Below, one piece after another: positions 25,407 through 34,252 of a DNA stretch of 64,000 nucleotides. Where the stretch lies: positions 434,001 through 498,000 of the forward strand of contig NZ_CP034910.1 in assembly GCF_008932245.1 (NCBI RefSeq), read 5' to 3'. Within the stretch, counting starts at the first letter, position 1, and each line of letters opens with the position of its first letter. Source of the stretch: Sinorhizobium alkalisoli (GTDB taxonomy: Bacteria > Pseudomonadota > Alphaproteobacteria > Rhizobiales > Rhizobiaceae). Below the pieces are notes generated by a model. That model was given only the letters and a program-made list of their open reading frames with translations. It had not been told where the DNA came from and searched no databases. Made by a program: the position numbers and the translations under genes.

Positions 25407-27368
25407 ATGCGCTGTTTCACTGTACTCGGTCCTTCGCAGATCGGAAAATCCACGCTCGTGGAAAGATTGAGCTCGCTGGAGGGCGAGCCGAAAAAGTCAG
25501 TATCCCCTTATGGTTTAGCAATTACTGAATTCGAATTCGGCGGGGAGCCGTGGTGCGCGCTCGACGTGCCGGGCAACAGCGAGGCGATCCCGCTCGCACA
25601 GGATGCTTTGCTCGCAAGCGACGCCTGCGTGCTCCCGATTTCCCCCGTTCTCGAGGAGGCCGTGCTGGCCGCGCCTTATCTGCGCGTGATCGAGGCTTCG
25701 GGGACGCCTTGCATTCTCTTCGTCAACCGCATGGACGAGCCGCGCGGGCGGCTGAGAGATATCGTCGCGGCGCTGCAGGATTATTGCAGCCGTCCGCTTG
25801 TTCTCCGGCAGATTCCCATCCGCGACGGCGACAAGATCATCGGCAGTTGCGATCTCATTTCGGAACGGGCCTGGCGCTATCGCGAAGGCCAGACGTCCGC
25901 CCTGTTCGAAATCCCCGAGAGCGCAGCCGAGCGCGAACACGAGGCGCGCGCCGAACTGCTTGAGCATCTTTCCGAGTTCGACGACTGGCTGCTTGAAGAG
26001 TTGATCGAGGATCGCGAGCCGGCAAGCGAAACGATCTACCAGATCTCGACGCGGGTGCTCTCAGAAAACAAGATCATTCCGGTGCTCCTGGGGGCGGCAA
26101 GCCACAGCAATGGCATCATGCGGCTGATGAAGGCACTTCGTCATGAGTCGCCGCACGTCGAGGCGCTGCGAAGTCGGTTGGCCGCATCCGCCGGCATCGA
26201 CGAGTCGACGCTCGCCGCCGTCGGCTTCCACGCCCATCACCGCCAAAGCGTCGGCAAGACCGTCATCGCTCGCGCTCTGCAGAACGGTGTAAAACAGGGA
26301 GCGACGCTGGGCGGTGCCGGCCTCGGCGCGTTGCAGGATCCAGCCAATGGCCGGGCCATGTCTTCGGGCATATCGGTTGCCGGACAGGTTTTCGCCGCCG
26401 TCAAATCGGACCATCTCGCCGTTCCTTCCCTGCTCACGGCCAATGCGGCGATCGCGCCGCCGGACTGGACGACCCCGCCGCCGCCGATGTTCGAGCGAAT
26501 CCTGGTGCCGGAAAGCGAGCGCGACGAAAACAAGCTTTCCGAGACGCTGGCGAAGCTTGCCGAAACCGATCGCGGCCTGAAGGTGATGCAGGAGGAGGGG
26601 ACCGGCGCTCAGATGGTTTGCGCCCAGGGGCCGGTGCATCTGCGCGATGTCTGCCGCATGCTTGCCGATGTCTTCCACGTCACGGTGACCGATCGCGCGC
26701 CGAGCCCGGTCTATCGCGAAACCATATCGAAATCCGCCGACGTTCACTACCGCCACCGCAAGCAGACAGGCGGCGCCGGCCAATTCGCCGACGTCAAGCT
26801 GAGCGTCCATCCGAACGGGCGAGGGGAGGGGTTCTCCTTCGCCGAAACCATCAAGGGCGGCGCCGTTCCTCGCAATTTCATACCGGCGGTCGAAGCCGGC
26901 GCGCGCGAGGCCATGGACAAGGGGCCGCTCGGCTTCAAGGCGATCGATATCGGCGTTGTCCTCACGGACGGCCAGCACCATTCGGTCGACAGTTCCGAAC
27001 ACGCTTTCCGGACGGCCGGAAAGCTCGGCGTGCGTCAGGCGCTTTCGCAAGCGGCCTCCGTTCTGTTGCAGCCGATCTTCCGGGTCGAGATCCACGTGCC
27101 CTCGATCCATTCCGGCGGTCTCGTGCCGATCGTCTCCACCCTCAAGGGGCAAATCCTCGGCTTCGACCGGGACGACGCGGCGAAGGGATGGGATATCTTT
27201 CGCGCCCTCGTTCCCGGCGGCGCCCTTGAAGATCTGGCGCGTTCGCTCAGATCGGCGACGCAGGGCATCGGCTATTTCTCGAAGAGCTTCGACCATTTCG
27301 AGGAGCTCTACGGCAAGGAGGCGCAGGCGATCATCACCGCGCACAGTGCCCAGGCGAACGAGCATTAG
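25407..27368 (+). CDS. Elongation factor G-like protein (EF-G paralogue)
   Basis: The 653-residue translational GTPase has P-loop GPSQIGKST (8-16), an altered G3 motif DVPGN (53-57) in place of DTPGH, and G4 NRMD (107-110) in place of NKMD. Domain II-like, III, IV (KSADVHYRHRKQTGGAGQFADVKL) and V (EIHVPSIHSGGLVPIVSTLKGQILGFDRDD) follow. Canonical EF-G is about 700 residues. Loss of the catalytic histidine suggests slow or modified GTP hydrolysis, so a special role (ribosome rescue, stress, tetracycline-type protection) rather than normal translocation is plausible but unproven. It is a single gene with a RIME copy upstream. Confidence 0.9.
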   Translation: MRCFTVLGPSQIGKSTLVERLSSLEGEPKKSVSPYGLAITEFEFGGEPWCALDVPGNSEAIPLAQDALLASDACVLPISPVLEEAVLAAPYLRVIEASGTPCILFVNRMDEPRGRLRDIVAALQDYCSRPLVLRQIPIRDGDKIIGSCDLISERAWRYREGQTSALFEIPESAAEREHEARAELLEHLSEFDDWLLEELIEDREPASETIYQISTRVLSENKIIPVLLGAASHSNGIMRLMKALRHESPHVEALRSRLAASAGIDESTLAAVGFHAHHRQSVGKTVIARALQNGVKQGATLGGAGLGALQDPANGRAMSSGISVAGQVFAAVKSDHLAVPSLLTANAAIAPPDWTTPPPPMFERILVPESERDENKLSETLAKLAETDRGLKVMQEEGTGAQMVCAQGPVHLRDVCRMLADVFHVTVTDRAPSPVYRETISKSADVHYRHRKQTGGAGQFADVKLSVHPNGRGEGFSFAETIKGGAVPRNFIPAVEAGAREAMDKGPLGFKAIDIGVVLTDGQHHSVDSSEHAFRTAGKLGVRQALSQAASVLLQPIFRVEIHVPSIHSGGLVPIVSTLKGQILGFDRDDAAKGWDIFRALVPGGALEDLARSLRSATQGIGYFSKSFDHFEELYGKEAQAIITAHSAQANEH

Positions 27369-27375
27369 GCTTTTC

Positions 27376-27407
27376 ATGATCTTGGACCGATAATGGTCCA
27401 AGATCAT
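27376..27407. terminator. 13-bp perfect-stem hairpin between convergent genes
   Basis: ATGATCTTGGACC, loop GATAAT, GGTCCAAGATCAT. It lies between the convergent EF-G-like and livH-like genes. There is no T-run after the stem on either strand, so it may be a factor-dependent or bidirectional stop, or an intergenic repeat. Confidence 0.45.
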
Positions 27408-27450
27408 AAAACCCATATATTTCAATTATTTGACGTGAGTCTCGCCCGCG

Positions 27451-28338
27451 TCAGAGCTTGACGATCGTCTTGCGGGCCATCAGTCCCTGTGGTGCGAAGA
27501 GCAGGACCCCGATGACGAGCAGAATCGTGACGGCGTCACGATAGCTGAGCAGGCTCTCGGGCAGATAGGCCTGCAGGAAGACCTCGATGAAGCCAAGCAG
27601 GAAGCCGCCGGCAACGGCGCCGGAGAGACTGCCGAGGCCGCCGATGATCGCGGCGATGAAGGCCTTGAGGACGGGCAGGAAGCCCATCAGCGGATCGACG
27701 CTGCCGCGTTGCGCTACCCAGAGAATGCCGGCGACACCGGCAAGCAGGCCGGAGATCGCAAAGGCGGTTGCGACGACGGCATTGGCGCGGATGCCCATCA
27801 GCCGCACGATGGCGAAATCCTCCGCGGCCGCACGCATGGCGCGGCCGAGCACAGTCGCGCGCAGGAACTGGTTCAATCCGGTCAGCATGAGGACCGTCAC
27901 GAGAATGGAAGTTGCCTGGATGATGCCGATATGTAGGCCGACGATCTCGATCGTTCCCGAGAGGCTCTCGGGCATCGGCACCGGTTTCGGCCGGGCGGAG
28001 ATGAAGTTCTGGAACGCGACGCGCAGGATGGCGCTGACGGCGAAGCTCGTCAATAGCAGCGTGGTGCCGCTCGCGCCGCGCACCGGTCGGAAGGCAATCC
28101 GCTCCATCAGCATCGCAAGCGCGATCGCCACAACCAGTGCACAGGCGATGGCGAGCGGGAAGGGCAGGCCGGAAAGGATGGCGAAACAGAGACCGTAACC
28201 GGCGGCGGTCATCAGCTCGCCATGGGCGAAATTGATCAGCCCCATGATCGAGAAGACGACGGCAAGTCCAAGCGCCAGAAGCGCATAAGTACCGCCGAGG
28301 CTGAGCGCGTTGACGAGCTGTTGCAGGAACATGTCCAT
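27451..28338 (-). CDS. Branched-chain amino acid-type ABC transporter permease, LivH type
   Basis: The 295-residue permease has the LivH signature (LVNALSLGGTYALLALGLAVVFSIMGLINFAHGELM) and a late GGLGSLSGAVAGGFLLGFIEVF segment. It has about eight hydrophobic segments and forms the HAAT-type import channel with LivM. It is the last gene of this importer set and is separated from livF by a RIME fragment (131-base gap), which may lower or separate its expression. Confidence 0.92.
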   Translation of the reverse strand: MDMFLQQLVNALSLGGTYALLALGLAVVFSIMGLINFAHGELMTAAGYGLCFAILSGLPFPLAIACALVVAIALAMLMERIAFRPVRGASGTTLLLTSFAVSAILRVAFQNFISARPKPVPMPESLSGTIEIVGLHIGIIQATSILVTVLMLTGLNQFLRATVLGRAMRAAAEDFAIVRLMGIRANAVVATAFAISGLLAGVAGILWVAQRGSVDPLMGFLPVLKAFIAAIIGGLGSLSGAVAGGFLLGFIEVFLQAYLPESLLSYRDAVTILLVIGVLLFAPQGLMARKTIVKL

Positions 28339-28360
28339 CGATGTGACCTCTTGGTTTGCC

Positions 28361-28453
28361 TACAGCGCCGCGCGTCTTTTTAGACGCGCAAAGGTCGCTG
28401 TAACTCTTTGAATCTGCGCATCGAGCTTTCCGAGAATCGGTTCCGATCTTCGG
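28361..28453. repeat. RIME1-related repeat, copy 2
   Basis: First palindrome 28361-28402 is nearly identical to copy 1 (TACAGCG...CGCTGTA). The second half differs and forms a shorter hairpin around ATCGGTTCCGAT, so it is a mosaic variant. It sits inside the transporter operon, between livF and livH. Confidence 0.75.
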
Positions 28454-28469
28454 CCGACGCGCCAATGTC

Positions 28470-29207
28470 TCAAGCGCCGAGATAGGCGCCCTGGATTTCG
28501 GTTGAATTGCGAAGATCGGCCGCCGTGCCTGAGAGCACGATCCGGCCGTTGGCCATCACATAGCCGGCATCGGCGATCTCGAGTGAAAGCTGGACGTTCT
28601 GCTCGACCAGCAGGATGGTAAGTCCGCGCTGACGCAGACCGGCGATCAGATCGAAGATCAGATCCACGACCTGCGGCGCCAGACCAAGCGAGGGTTCGTC
28701 GAGCAGCAGGAGGTCGGGCGACGACATCAGCGAGCGCGCGATCGCCAGCATCTGCTGTTCGCCGCCGGAAAGCGAGCCGGCCCTCTGGTCGAGCCTTTCT
28801 TTCAGGATCGGGAAGCGCGCCAGCATGTCTTCCCTGACTTCCGCAACATTGCCGCGGCCCTTGTGCATGGCACCACCGAGGAGCAGGTGCTCGTCAACGG
28901 TCAGGCTCGGGAAAATGCGCCGGCCCTCCGGTGTCAGCGTCATGCCGAGCCGGACGATCTGTTCCGGGGCCATTGCTGAAATGTCCTGTCCGTCGAAGAC
29001 GACCCGGCCGGCCTTCTTGCCGGCAAGGCCGACCAGCGCGTTCAGGGTCGAGCTCTTGCCTGCCCCGTTTGCGCCGAGCAGGGTCACGATCCGGCCCTTG
29101 GCGACCGAAAGATCGATGCCTTTCAGCGCTTCGACGGCTCCATAGGCAACCTTGAGCCCGCTGACCTCGAGCAAGGGCCGGGCGGTGGGAATTTGACTGT
29201 GCATCAT
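28470..29207 (-). CDS. Branched-chain amino acid-type ABC transporter ATPase, LivF type
   Basis: The 245-residue ATPase has Walker A GANGAGKSS (LLGANGAGKSSTLNAL), signature LSGGEQQM, Walker B LLLLDEPSLGLAP and H-loop LLVEQNVQ, all characteristic of LivF. The tandem ATGs at 29207/29204 are the sensible starts; the longer frame upstream has no conserved residues. It follows the binding-protein gene by about 70 bases. Confidence 0.93.
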   Translation of the reverse strand: MMHSQIPTARPLLEVSGLKVAYGAVEALKGIDLSVAKGRIVTLLGANGAGKSSTLNALVGLAGKKAGRVVFDGQDISAMAPEQIVRLGMTLTPEGRRIFPSLTVDEHLLLGGAMHKGRGNVAEVREDMLARFPILKERLDQRAGSLSGGEQQMLAIARSLMSSPDLLLLDEPSLGLAPQVVDLIFDLIAGLRQRGLTILLVEQNVQLSLEIADAGYVMANGRIVLSGTAADLRNSTEIQGAYLGA

Positions 29208-29279
29208 AAGGGCAATCCTGCCATACCTGTTGGAAACCGGAATGCTCTCCGGCGGATTGCCGGAGAGCATCGGCGCTTC

Positions 29280-30443
29280 TCAAGGTGCGGGAATATCGGC
29301 TGGATCCGGAACGCTCTGGCTGATCAGTTGCCGATCGCCGCCTTGAATTTCGACGAGCGATACCGATCGCAGCGGCATGCCCTGCGTGCCGGCATAGCTG
29401 ATCGGACCGGTCACGCCTTCAACATTCTCCAACGAGGCAATCGCGTCGCGAATGGCGACCGGATCGGTGCTGCCGGCGGCGGTGACGGCAGCGTTGATGA
29501 CCTTGCCGAGATCATAGCCGTTGGCAATGTAGACCGTATCCGGCGCCTGACCGAACTTCTTCTGATATTTGTTGTTGAACTCGGCGAGCGGCGTACCTTC
29601 GACGGCAAAGCCGGCGGTGGTGAAGGCGACACCATCGACCAGGGTGCCGAGGCCGAAAGTCGTCGGCGAGTCGATGCCGTCGCTGCCGAGGATAGGTGTC
29701 GTGACGCCGGCGCCGCGCAATTGGCGGATGAAGGCGGGGAAGTCGGGCTCATAGGCCGAGGTCATGATGACGTCCGGCGCCGGGTTCATTGCCTTGATCT
29801 TGGTGACCTCGGCCCCGAAATCCTGCTGGCCCATGCTATAGGTGCCTTCGCCGACGACTTCACCGCCCTTGGCCTTGAACGCCTCAGCGAAGTATTCGGG
29901 CAATTTCAGCGTGTAGGCGCTGTCGGGCGATTTGAGTATGTAGGCCCTTCTGTAGCCCTTCTCGGCCGCGAAGCCGGCGAGCACGGCCGCCTGGACGTTA
30001 TCGGCCGGATAGTTGCCGAACATGAAATCGCCGACGGCGAACGGCATGGTCGGCGTCGTGGCGCAGAAGGAGAAGGCCGGAATCTGGGCGGCCTGCGTCA
30101 CCTGGCCGGCGGCGATCGAGGGATCGGCGTCGCAGGGCGTGATCATGATCTTGACGCCCTCGTCGACAAGTTCCTGGGCGATGAGCGCCGTTTGGGCGGC
30201 ATCCGAGCGCGTGTCCATCGTGACCAGCTTGATCGGAAACGTGCCCGCCGCGCCGCCGGCGGCGTTGATCTCCTCGACGGCCATTTCGAAGCCCTTCAGC
30301 GACGGTTGGTCGTAGGGTGCAAGACCGCCGGTCTGGGCGGTCGCGATCCCGATCAGCAGGTCTTCCGCAAAGGCTGGCAGCGGCGACAGAATGACGCCGC
30401 CAAGCATGGTCGTGAGGCACAGGGTCTTGAAGTTCGATGTCAT
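29280..30443 (-). CDS. ABC transporter substrate-binding protein, LivJ/LivK (HAAT) type
   Basis: Periplasmic binding protein of 387 residues. ATG 30443 has GAGGGAG upstream. Signal peptide about 1-26 (ending LSPLPAFA) precedes EDLLIGIATAQTGGLAPYDQPSLKGFEMAVEEINAAGG, the classic start of periplasmic binding fold type I proteins. Its ligand is an amino acid, amide or similar compound; the neighbouring amidase-like genes favour a nitrogen compound other than plain leucine (inference). Confidence 0.92.
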   Translation of the reverse strand: MTSNFKTLCLTTMLGGVILSPLPAFAEDLLIGIATAQTGGLAPYDQPSLKGFEMAVEEINAAGGAAGTFPIKLVTMDTRSDAAQTALIAQELVDEGVKIMITPCDADPSIAAGQVTQAAQIPAFSFCATTPTMPFAVGDFMFGNYPADNVQAAVLAGFAAEKGYRRAYILKSPDSAYTLKLPEYFAEAFKAKGGEVVGEGTYSMGQQDFGAEVTKIKAMNPAPDVIMTSAYEPDFPAFIRQLRGAGVTTPILGSDGIDSPTTFGLGTLVDGVAFTTAGFAVEGTPLAEFNNKYQKKFGQAPDTVYIANGYDLGKVINAAVTAAGSTDPVAIRDAIASLENVEGVTGPISYAGTQGMPLRSVSLVEIQGGDRQLISQSVPDPADIPAP

Positions 30444-30465
30444 CCGAAAGCTCCCTCTTTTCTCG

Positions 30466-32337
30466 TTAGGTTGGATTGTGAAGACCGGCGGCACCGGGGT
30501 TGAGGCCGGCGGCCTCGAGTGGACCGGGTTGCGCCGGCTTCGGCGTGCGGCGGCGGCCGATATAGGCCTCGATCACGACGGGATCGGACTGGACTTCCGC
30601 CGGCGAGCCCATGGCGATCTGCTGGCCTTTGTTGAGCACGACGACCCTGTCGCAGAGCCGCATGATGAGCTTCAGGTCGTGCTCGACGACGAGCAGCCCC
30701 AGCCGATGTTTCGTGCGGATGCGGTCGAGCACACGCATCAGCTCCTGTGTTTCGGCCGGATTCATGCCTGCGGCGGGCTCGTCCAGCAGCAGATAGCGGG
30801 GCTTCAACGCCAGCGCGCGGGCGATTTCGAGCCGCCGCTGTGCGCCGTAGGAGAGCGTTCCGGCGAGCCGGTCGGCGAATTCATCGAGGCCGACTTCGGC
30901 AAGAACCTGGCGCGCGCGCTCCCGGGGATCGGTCTTGTCCTTGAGGGTGCTAGCCGCGACCGTGACGTTTTCAAGCACCGTCAGGTTTCTGAAAAGGCGG
31001 ATGTTCTGGAAGGTGCGGGCGAGGCCCGCGGCGGGCACGGCGTAGACGGGCAGGGAGGCTATCTCCGTACCGTCGATCACGACGCGGCCGGTCGACGGCG
31101 GGACGACGCCCGAGACGCTGTTGATCAGCGTCGACTTGCCGGCTCCGTTCGGCCCGATGAGGCCGATGACGAGACCCGGCGTTATCTCGAAGTCCGCCTT
31201 TTCCAACGCCACGAGACCGGAAAAGCTCTTGCCGAGATTTTCAATACGGAGCGTGCCGGCCGTCGTCACCGGGGTGCCGGCACCATCGGACTCAAGACGC
31301 GGGGTTCTGGCTCCGAAGCCTTTGAGCCAGGGCAGGCGCTCGTCCAGCTCGCGCACGCCGAAGAGGCCGTCCTGCAGGCGGTACATGACGACGAGGATCG
31401 CGACGCCGATACCGATGTCGGTGAGGCCGAAGACGGTCGGCAGCGAGAAGACTCCGAAATCGGCGCCGCCCTCGAGTTTACGCAGCAGTTCGACGATCAC
31501 CATGATGGCGGCGGTGCCGCCGACCGCGCCGGATACCGTGGTGATGCCGCCGAGAATCAGCATGGCAAGCAGCACGAAGGTGAGATTGAAATAGAAGTCC
31601 TTGGGCGAGAAGGCGCCGAGGAAATGCGCCAGCAGCGCACCCGCCGTGCCGGCAAGGGCGGCGCCGATCACCCAGGCTATGAAGCGATGCAGCCTGACAT
31701 TGACGCCGACGGCGATGGAAGCGATCTCGTCTTCGCGCGAGGCCCGGAGTTTCAGGCCGGCGCTCGAGTCCCGATAGATGCGCGCGATGGCGATCGCCGC
31801 GATCGCGAAGGGGAGCGCCATCCAGAGATTGACGGCGCGCGGAATGCCGAAGAAGGTCTGGCTGCCGCGGGTGAAATCGCCCGACGCCACGAGCACGACA
31901 TGCACGATCACCAGGAAGCCGAGCGTGGCGATCGAGGCGGAGGAGCCGCTAAGACGCGCCACGGCGATGCCGATCAACACGGCGACGGCAATGACCACCA
32001 GAAGCGCGACCGCAAGCGCCGGCAGGAAGGGCAGGCCGATGCCCGCCAACCATTCCGGCAGGTGCGGCAGCGCCGTCTTTTGGACGATCGGGTTGATCGT
32101 CAGAAGCCCTGACGCATAGGCGCCGATCGCCATGAAGCCGACATGGCCGAAGGAAACGATCCCCGAATTGCCGGCATAGATGCCGATGCCGAGCACGGCT
32201 ATGACATTGATCATGAAGAGCGCCACGAGCCGCTCGCCGCCGCCCGGATAGAACAGCGACGCGCCGCTCGCCGCTGCGAGCAGAGGTAGCGATGTCAAAA
32301 GGATACCGATGACGGTTTCTCGCCTGAAGCGCACCAT
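30466..32337 (-). CDS. Fused LivM-LivG branched-chain-type ABC permease/ATPase
   Basis: The 623-residue fusion has a LivM permease at about 1-325 (NVIAVLGIGIYAGNSGIVSFGHVGFMAIGAYA; LTFVLLAMLILGGITTVSGAVGG) and a LivG ATPase at about 355-600 (Walker A GPNGAGKST, NPAETQELM region, H-loop LLVVEHDLKLIM). LivM and LivG are more often separate genes. ATG 32337 has GGAG upstream. It is the first gene of the minus-strand transporter operon, divergent from the RpiR regulator. Confidence 0.92.
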   Translation of the reverse strand: MVRFRRETVIGILLTSLPLLAAASGASLFYPGGGERLVALFMINVIAVLGIGIYAGNSGIVSFGHVGFMAIGAYASGLLTINPIVQKTALPHLPEWLAGIGLPFLPALAVALLVVIAVAVLIGIAVARLSGSSASIATLGFLVIVHVVLVASGDFTRGSQTFFGIPRAVNLWMALPFAIAAIAIARIYRDSSAGLKLRASREDEIASIAVGVNVRLHRFIAWVIGAALAGTAGALLAHFLGAFSPKDFYFNLTFVLLAMLILGGITTVSGAVGGTAAIMVIVELLRKLEGGADFGVFSLPTVFGLTDIGIGVAILVVMYRLQDGLFGVRELDERLPWLKGFGARTPRLESDGAGTPVTTAGTLRIENLGKSFSGLVALEKADFEITPGLVIGLIGPNGAGKSTLINSVSGVVPPSTGRVVIDGTEIASLPVYAVPAAGLARTFQNIRLFRNLTVLENVTVAASTLKDKTDPRERARQVLAEVGLDEFADRLAGTLSYGAQRRLEIARALALKPRYLLLDEPAAGMNPAETQELMRVLDRIRTKHRLGLLVVEHDLKLIMRLCDRVVVLNKGQQIAMGSPAEVQSDPVVIEAYIGRRRTPKPAQPGPLEAAGLNPGAAGLHNPT

Positions 32338-32444
32338 CCTGCATTCTCCCCAGATTGTTTCGGCCCGTGCTGTTCTTCTCAAGCCAGCTCTTCAAGGGCC
32401 GGTTCCCGATCGTCAGGTTATCGCAACTCGACCGAATGTCAATC

Positions 32445-32484
32445 TTGTTTCAAAAAACATTCTTCTCTTGCAATTCTGAAACAA
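32445..32484. promoter_or_regulatory. Predicted RpiR operator, inverted repeat in divergent promoter region
   Basis: TTGTTTCA (32445-32452) and its exact reverse complement TGAAACAA (32477-32484), centred 32 bases (three helical turns) apart. They lie between the livMG and rpiR genes. RpiR proteins bind paired or inverted repeats in such gaps; the match to this protein is inference. Confidence 0.6.
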
Positions 32485-32530
32485 ACGTTAGATTGTGAAG
32501 GCGCACCATTGTCGTTGGGAGGCAGAAATC

Positions 32531-33460
32531 GTGGCGATCCGGGATCGGTTGACGGACGGAGCAATCACCTTCACGCGGTCGGAGTTGAAGATCGTGCGGC
32601 AGCTCCTGTCGAATTATCCGGCGGCGGGGCTGAACACCGTCGCGCATCTTGCGTCGTCTGCCGGCGTCAGCAATCCGACCGTCGTGCGTTTCGCCAACAA
32701 GCTCGGCTTCGAGGGTTATCCCGAATTCCAGCAGGCGCTGCTCGGCGAAGTGCAGGAGCGCATGAGTTCGCCGCTCACGATGCTGGACGAGCGTCGGCCC
32801 TCGCCGGAGCAGGAGAATTTCTATCAGCATTTCTTGCGCGCCAGCGTGCACGCGCTCGAATCCTCGATGCAGATGCTGCCGTCGGAGGATTTCGAGGCGG
32901 CCGTCATGGCCGCGGCCGACCCGAGCGCCCGCATTCATTGTCTTGGCGGCCGCTTCAGCGGCTTTCTCGCCGGGCTGCTCTGGTCGCATATGAAGCAGTT
33001 GCGTGGCGATACCCGCTGGATCAACGGCAGCCGCGCGGACCAGGTCGACCACCTCGTCGATCTCGGCAAGCGCGACGTGCTCTTCGTCTACGATTATCGC
33101 CGTTACCAGAACGACACGATCCGGTTCGCGCGGCAGGCATCGGTGCAGGGCGCGCGCATCGTGCTCTTCACCGACCGCTGGTTATCCCCGATCGCCGATT
33201 TCGCCGATGTCACGTTGACGGTGCCGGTCGATACCGTTTCGCCCTACGACACGATGGTGCCGGCGGTCGCCCAGACGGAAGCGCTGGTCGCGGCGCTGAC
33301 CGGGCGCCTCGCCGGCAAGTCGCGCGCCCGCATCGAAAAGATGGAAGAGCTCAGACGCAGCCACGCCATCACCGAAGACGCCCTCAACCGCCCGCCGAAG
33401 AAGAGCGATGATTTTCAGCTGGTGGGTAAGGAAATTGAAAGCTTGGGAGAAATCGAATGA
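32531..33460 (+). CDS. MurR/RpiR-family transcriptional regulator
   Basis: The 309-residue regulator has an N-terminal RpiR helix-turn-helix (SELKIVRQLLSNYPAAGLNTVAHLASSAGVSNPTVVRFANKLGFEGYPEFQQAL) and a C-terminal SIS domain (about 120-260; IHCLGGRFSGFLAGLLW, LGKRDVLFVYDYRRYQNDTI). SIS domains sense phosphosugars in most family members, although such regulators also control amino-acid and purine operons. GTG 32531 is preceded by GGGAGG at good spacing; an upstream GTG is less likely. The stop overlaps the next start (ATGA). Confidence 0.9.
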   Translation: MAIRDRLTDGAITFTRSELKIVRQLLSNYPAAGLNTVAHLASSAGVSNPTVVRFANKLGFEGYPEFQQALLGEVQERMSSPLTMLDERRPSPEQENFYQHFLRASVHALESSMQMLPSEDFEAAVMAAADPSARIHCLGGRFSGFLAGLLWSHMKQLRGDTRWINGSRADQVDHLVDLGKRDVLFVYDYRRYQNDTIRFARQASVQGARIVLFTDRWLSPIADFADVTLTVPVDTVSPYDTMVPAVAQTEALVAALTGRLAGKSRARIEKMEELRRSHAITEDALNRPPKKSDDFQLVGKEIESLGEIE

Positions 33461-34119
33461 GTGCCGTTACCGCGGAGGTCGGGGACGACGTTTTGAAGCG
33501 CGACAGCGAGTACGAGCAAGGTCGCACGGCGCTGCTCTTCGTCGATATGCAGCGCATCTGGTGCGAGCCCGATCTCGACCCGACCCATCCGCAGGGCGCC
33601 GAAAGCTATTACCACCGCCGGCTCCGCCAGACCGTAATCCCGAACCAGGTGCGCATCCTCGAAGCGGCCCGCGCGGCCGGCTGCAACGTTCTGCATACCA
33701 TCATCGAGAGCCTGACGCTCGACGGCCGCGACCGTTCGCTCGACCACAAGCTCTCCAACATGCACGTCCCGAAGGGCGCGCCTGAGGGCGAAATCATTGC
33801 CGCGCTTCATCCGGTGGTGAACGAGATCGTGCTGCCGAAGACCTCCTCCGGAGTCTTCAATTCGACCAATATCGACTACGTGCTGCGCAACCTCGATACG
33901 CGCTACCTGATCATCGCCGGCGTCATCACCGACCAGTGCGTCGACATGGCGGTTCGCGATGCGGCCGATCGTGGCTATCTCGTCACGGTGGTCGAGGACG
34001 CCTGTGCGACCTATAGCCCGGAGCGCCACGACGCGGCACTTCGCGCCTATGCCGGCTATTGCTGGACGACCGACACGCAAACCGTCGTCGACCGGCTTCA
34101 GGCCCTGCGCCGCGCTTGA
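33457..34119 (+). CDS. Isochorismatase-family cysteine hydrolase
   Basis: The 220-residue enzyme has the complete triad of the family: D30 (LLFVDMQ), K128 (LPKTSSGVF) and C161 (GVITDQCVD). Members hydrolyse amides such as N-carbamoyl compounds, nicotinamide, ureidoacrylate or biuret; the vinyl-ether isochorismatases are a minority. Four-base overlap with the RpiR gene and position before a glutamine-synthetase-like gene fit an amide-releasing step that yields ammonia or an amine. Confidence 0.88.
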   Translation: MSAVTAEVGDDVLKRDSEYEQGRTALLFVDMQRIWCEPDLDPTHPQGAESYYHRRLRQTVIPNQVRILEAARAAGCNVLHTIIESLTLDGRDRSLDHKLSNMHVPKGAPEGEIIAALHPVVNEIVLPKTSSGVFNSTNIDYVLRNLDTRYLIIAGVITDQCVDMAVRDAADRGYLVTVVEDACATYSPERHDAALRAYAGYCWTTDTQTVVDRLQALRRA

Positions 34120-34132
34120 CGTCTCGACGCGA

Positions 34133-34150
34133 AAAACCGGACCCGGTTTT
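34133..34150 (+). terminator. Small inverted repeat with T-run after the hydrolase gene
   Basis: AAAACCGG-AC-CCGGTTTT, 13 bases after the isochorismatase-like stop. It may attenuate transcription into the next gene; similar AAAACCGG repeats are common in rhizobial gaps. Confidence 0.3.
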
Positions 34151-34252
34151 CGGACAGCACGATGAGTGGATTCAAATATCTGCTGCGTCCCTTGCGCGTC
34201 CCGAAGGACGGGGCGGTGCAAGACGGCACCAGAACAAGAGGAGAGGGGACCC

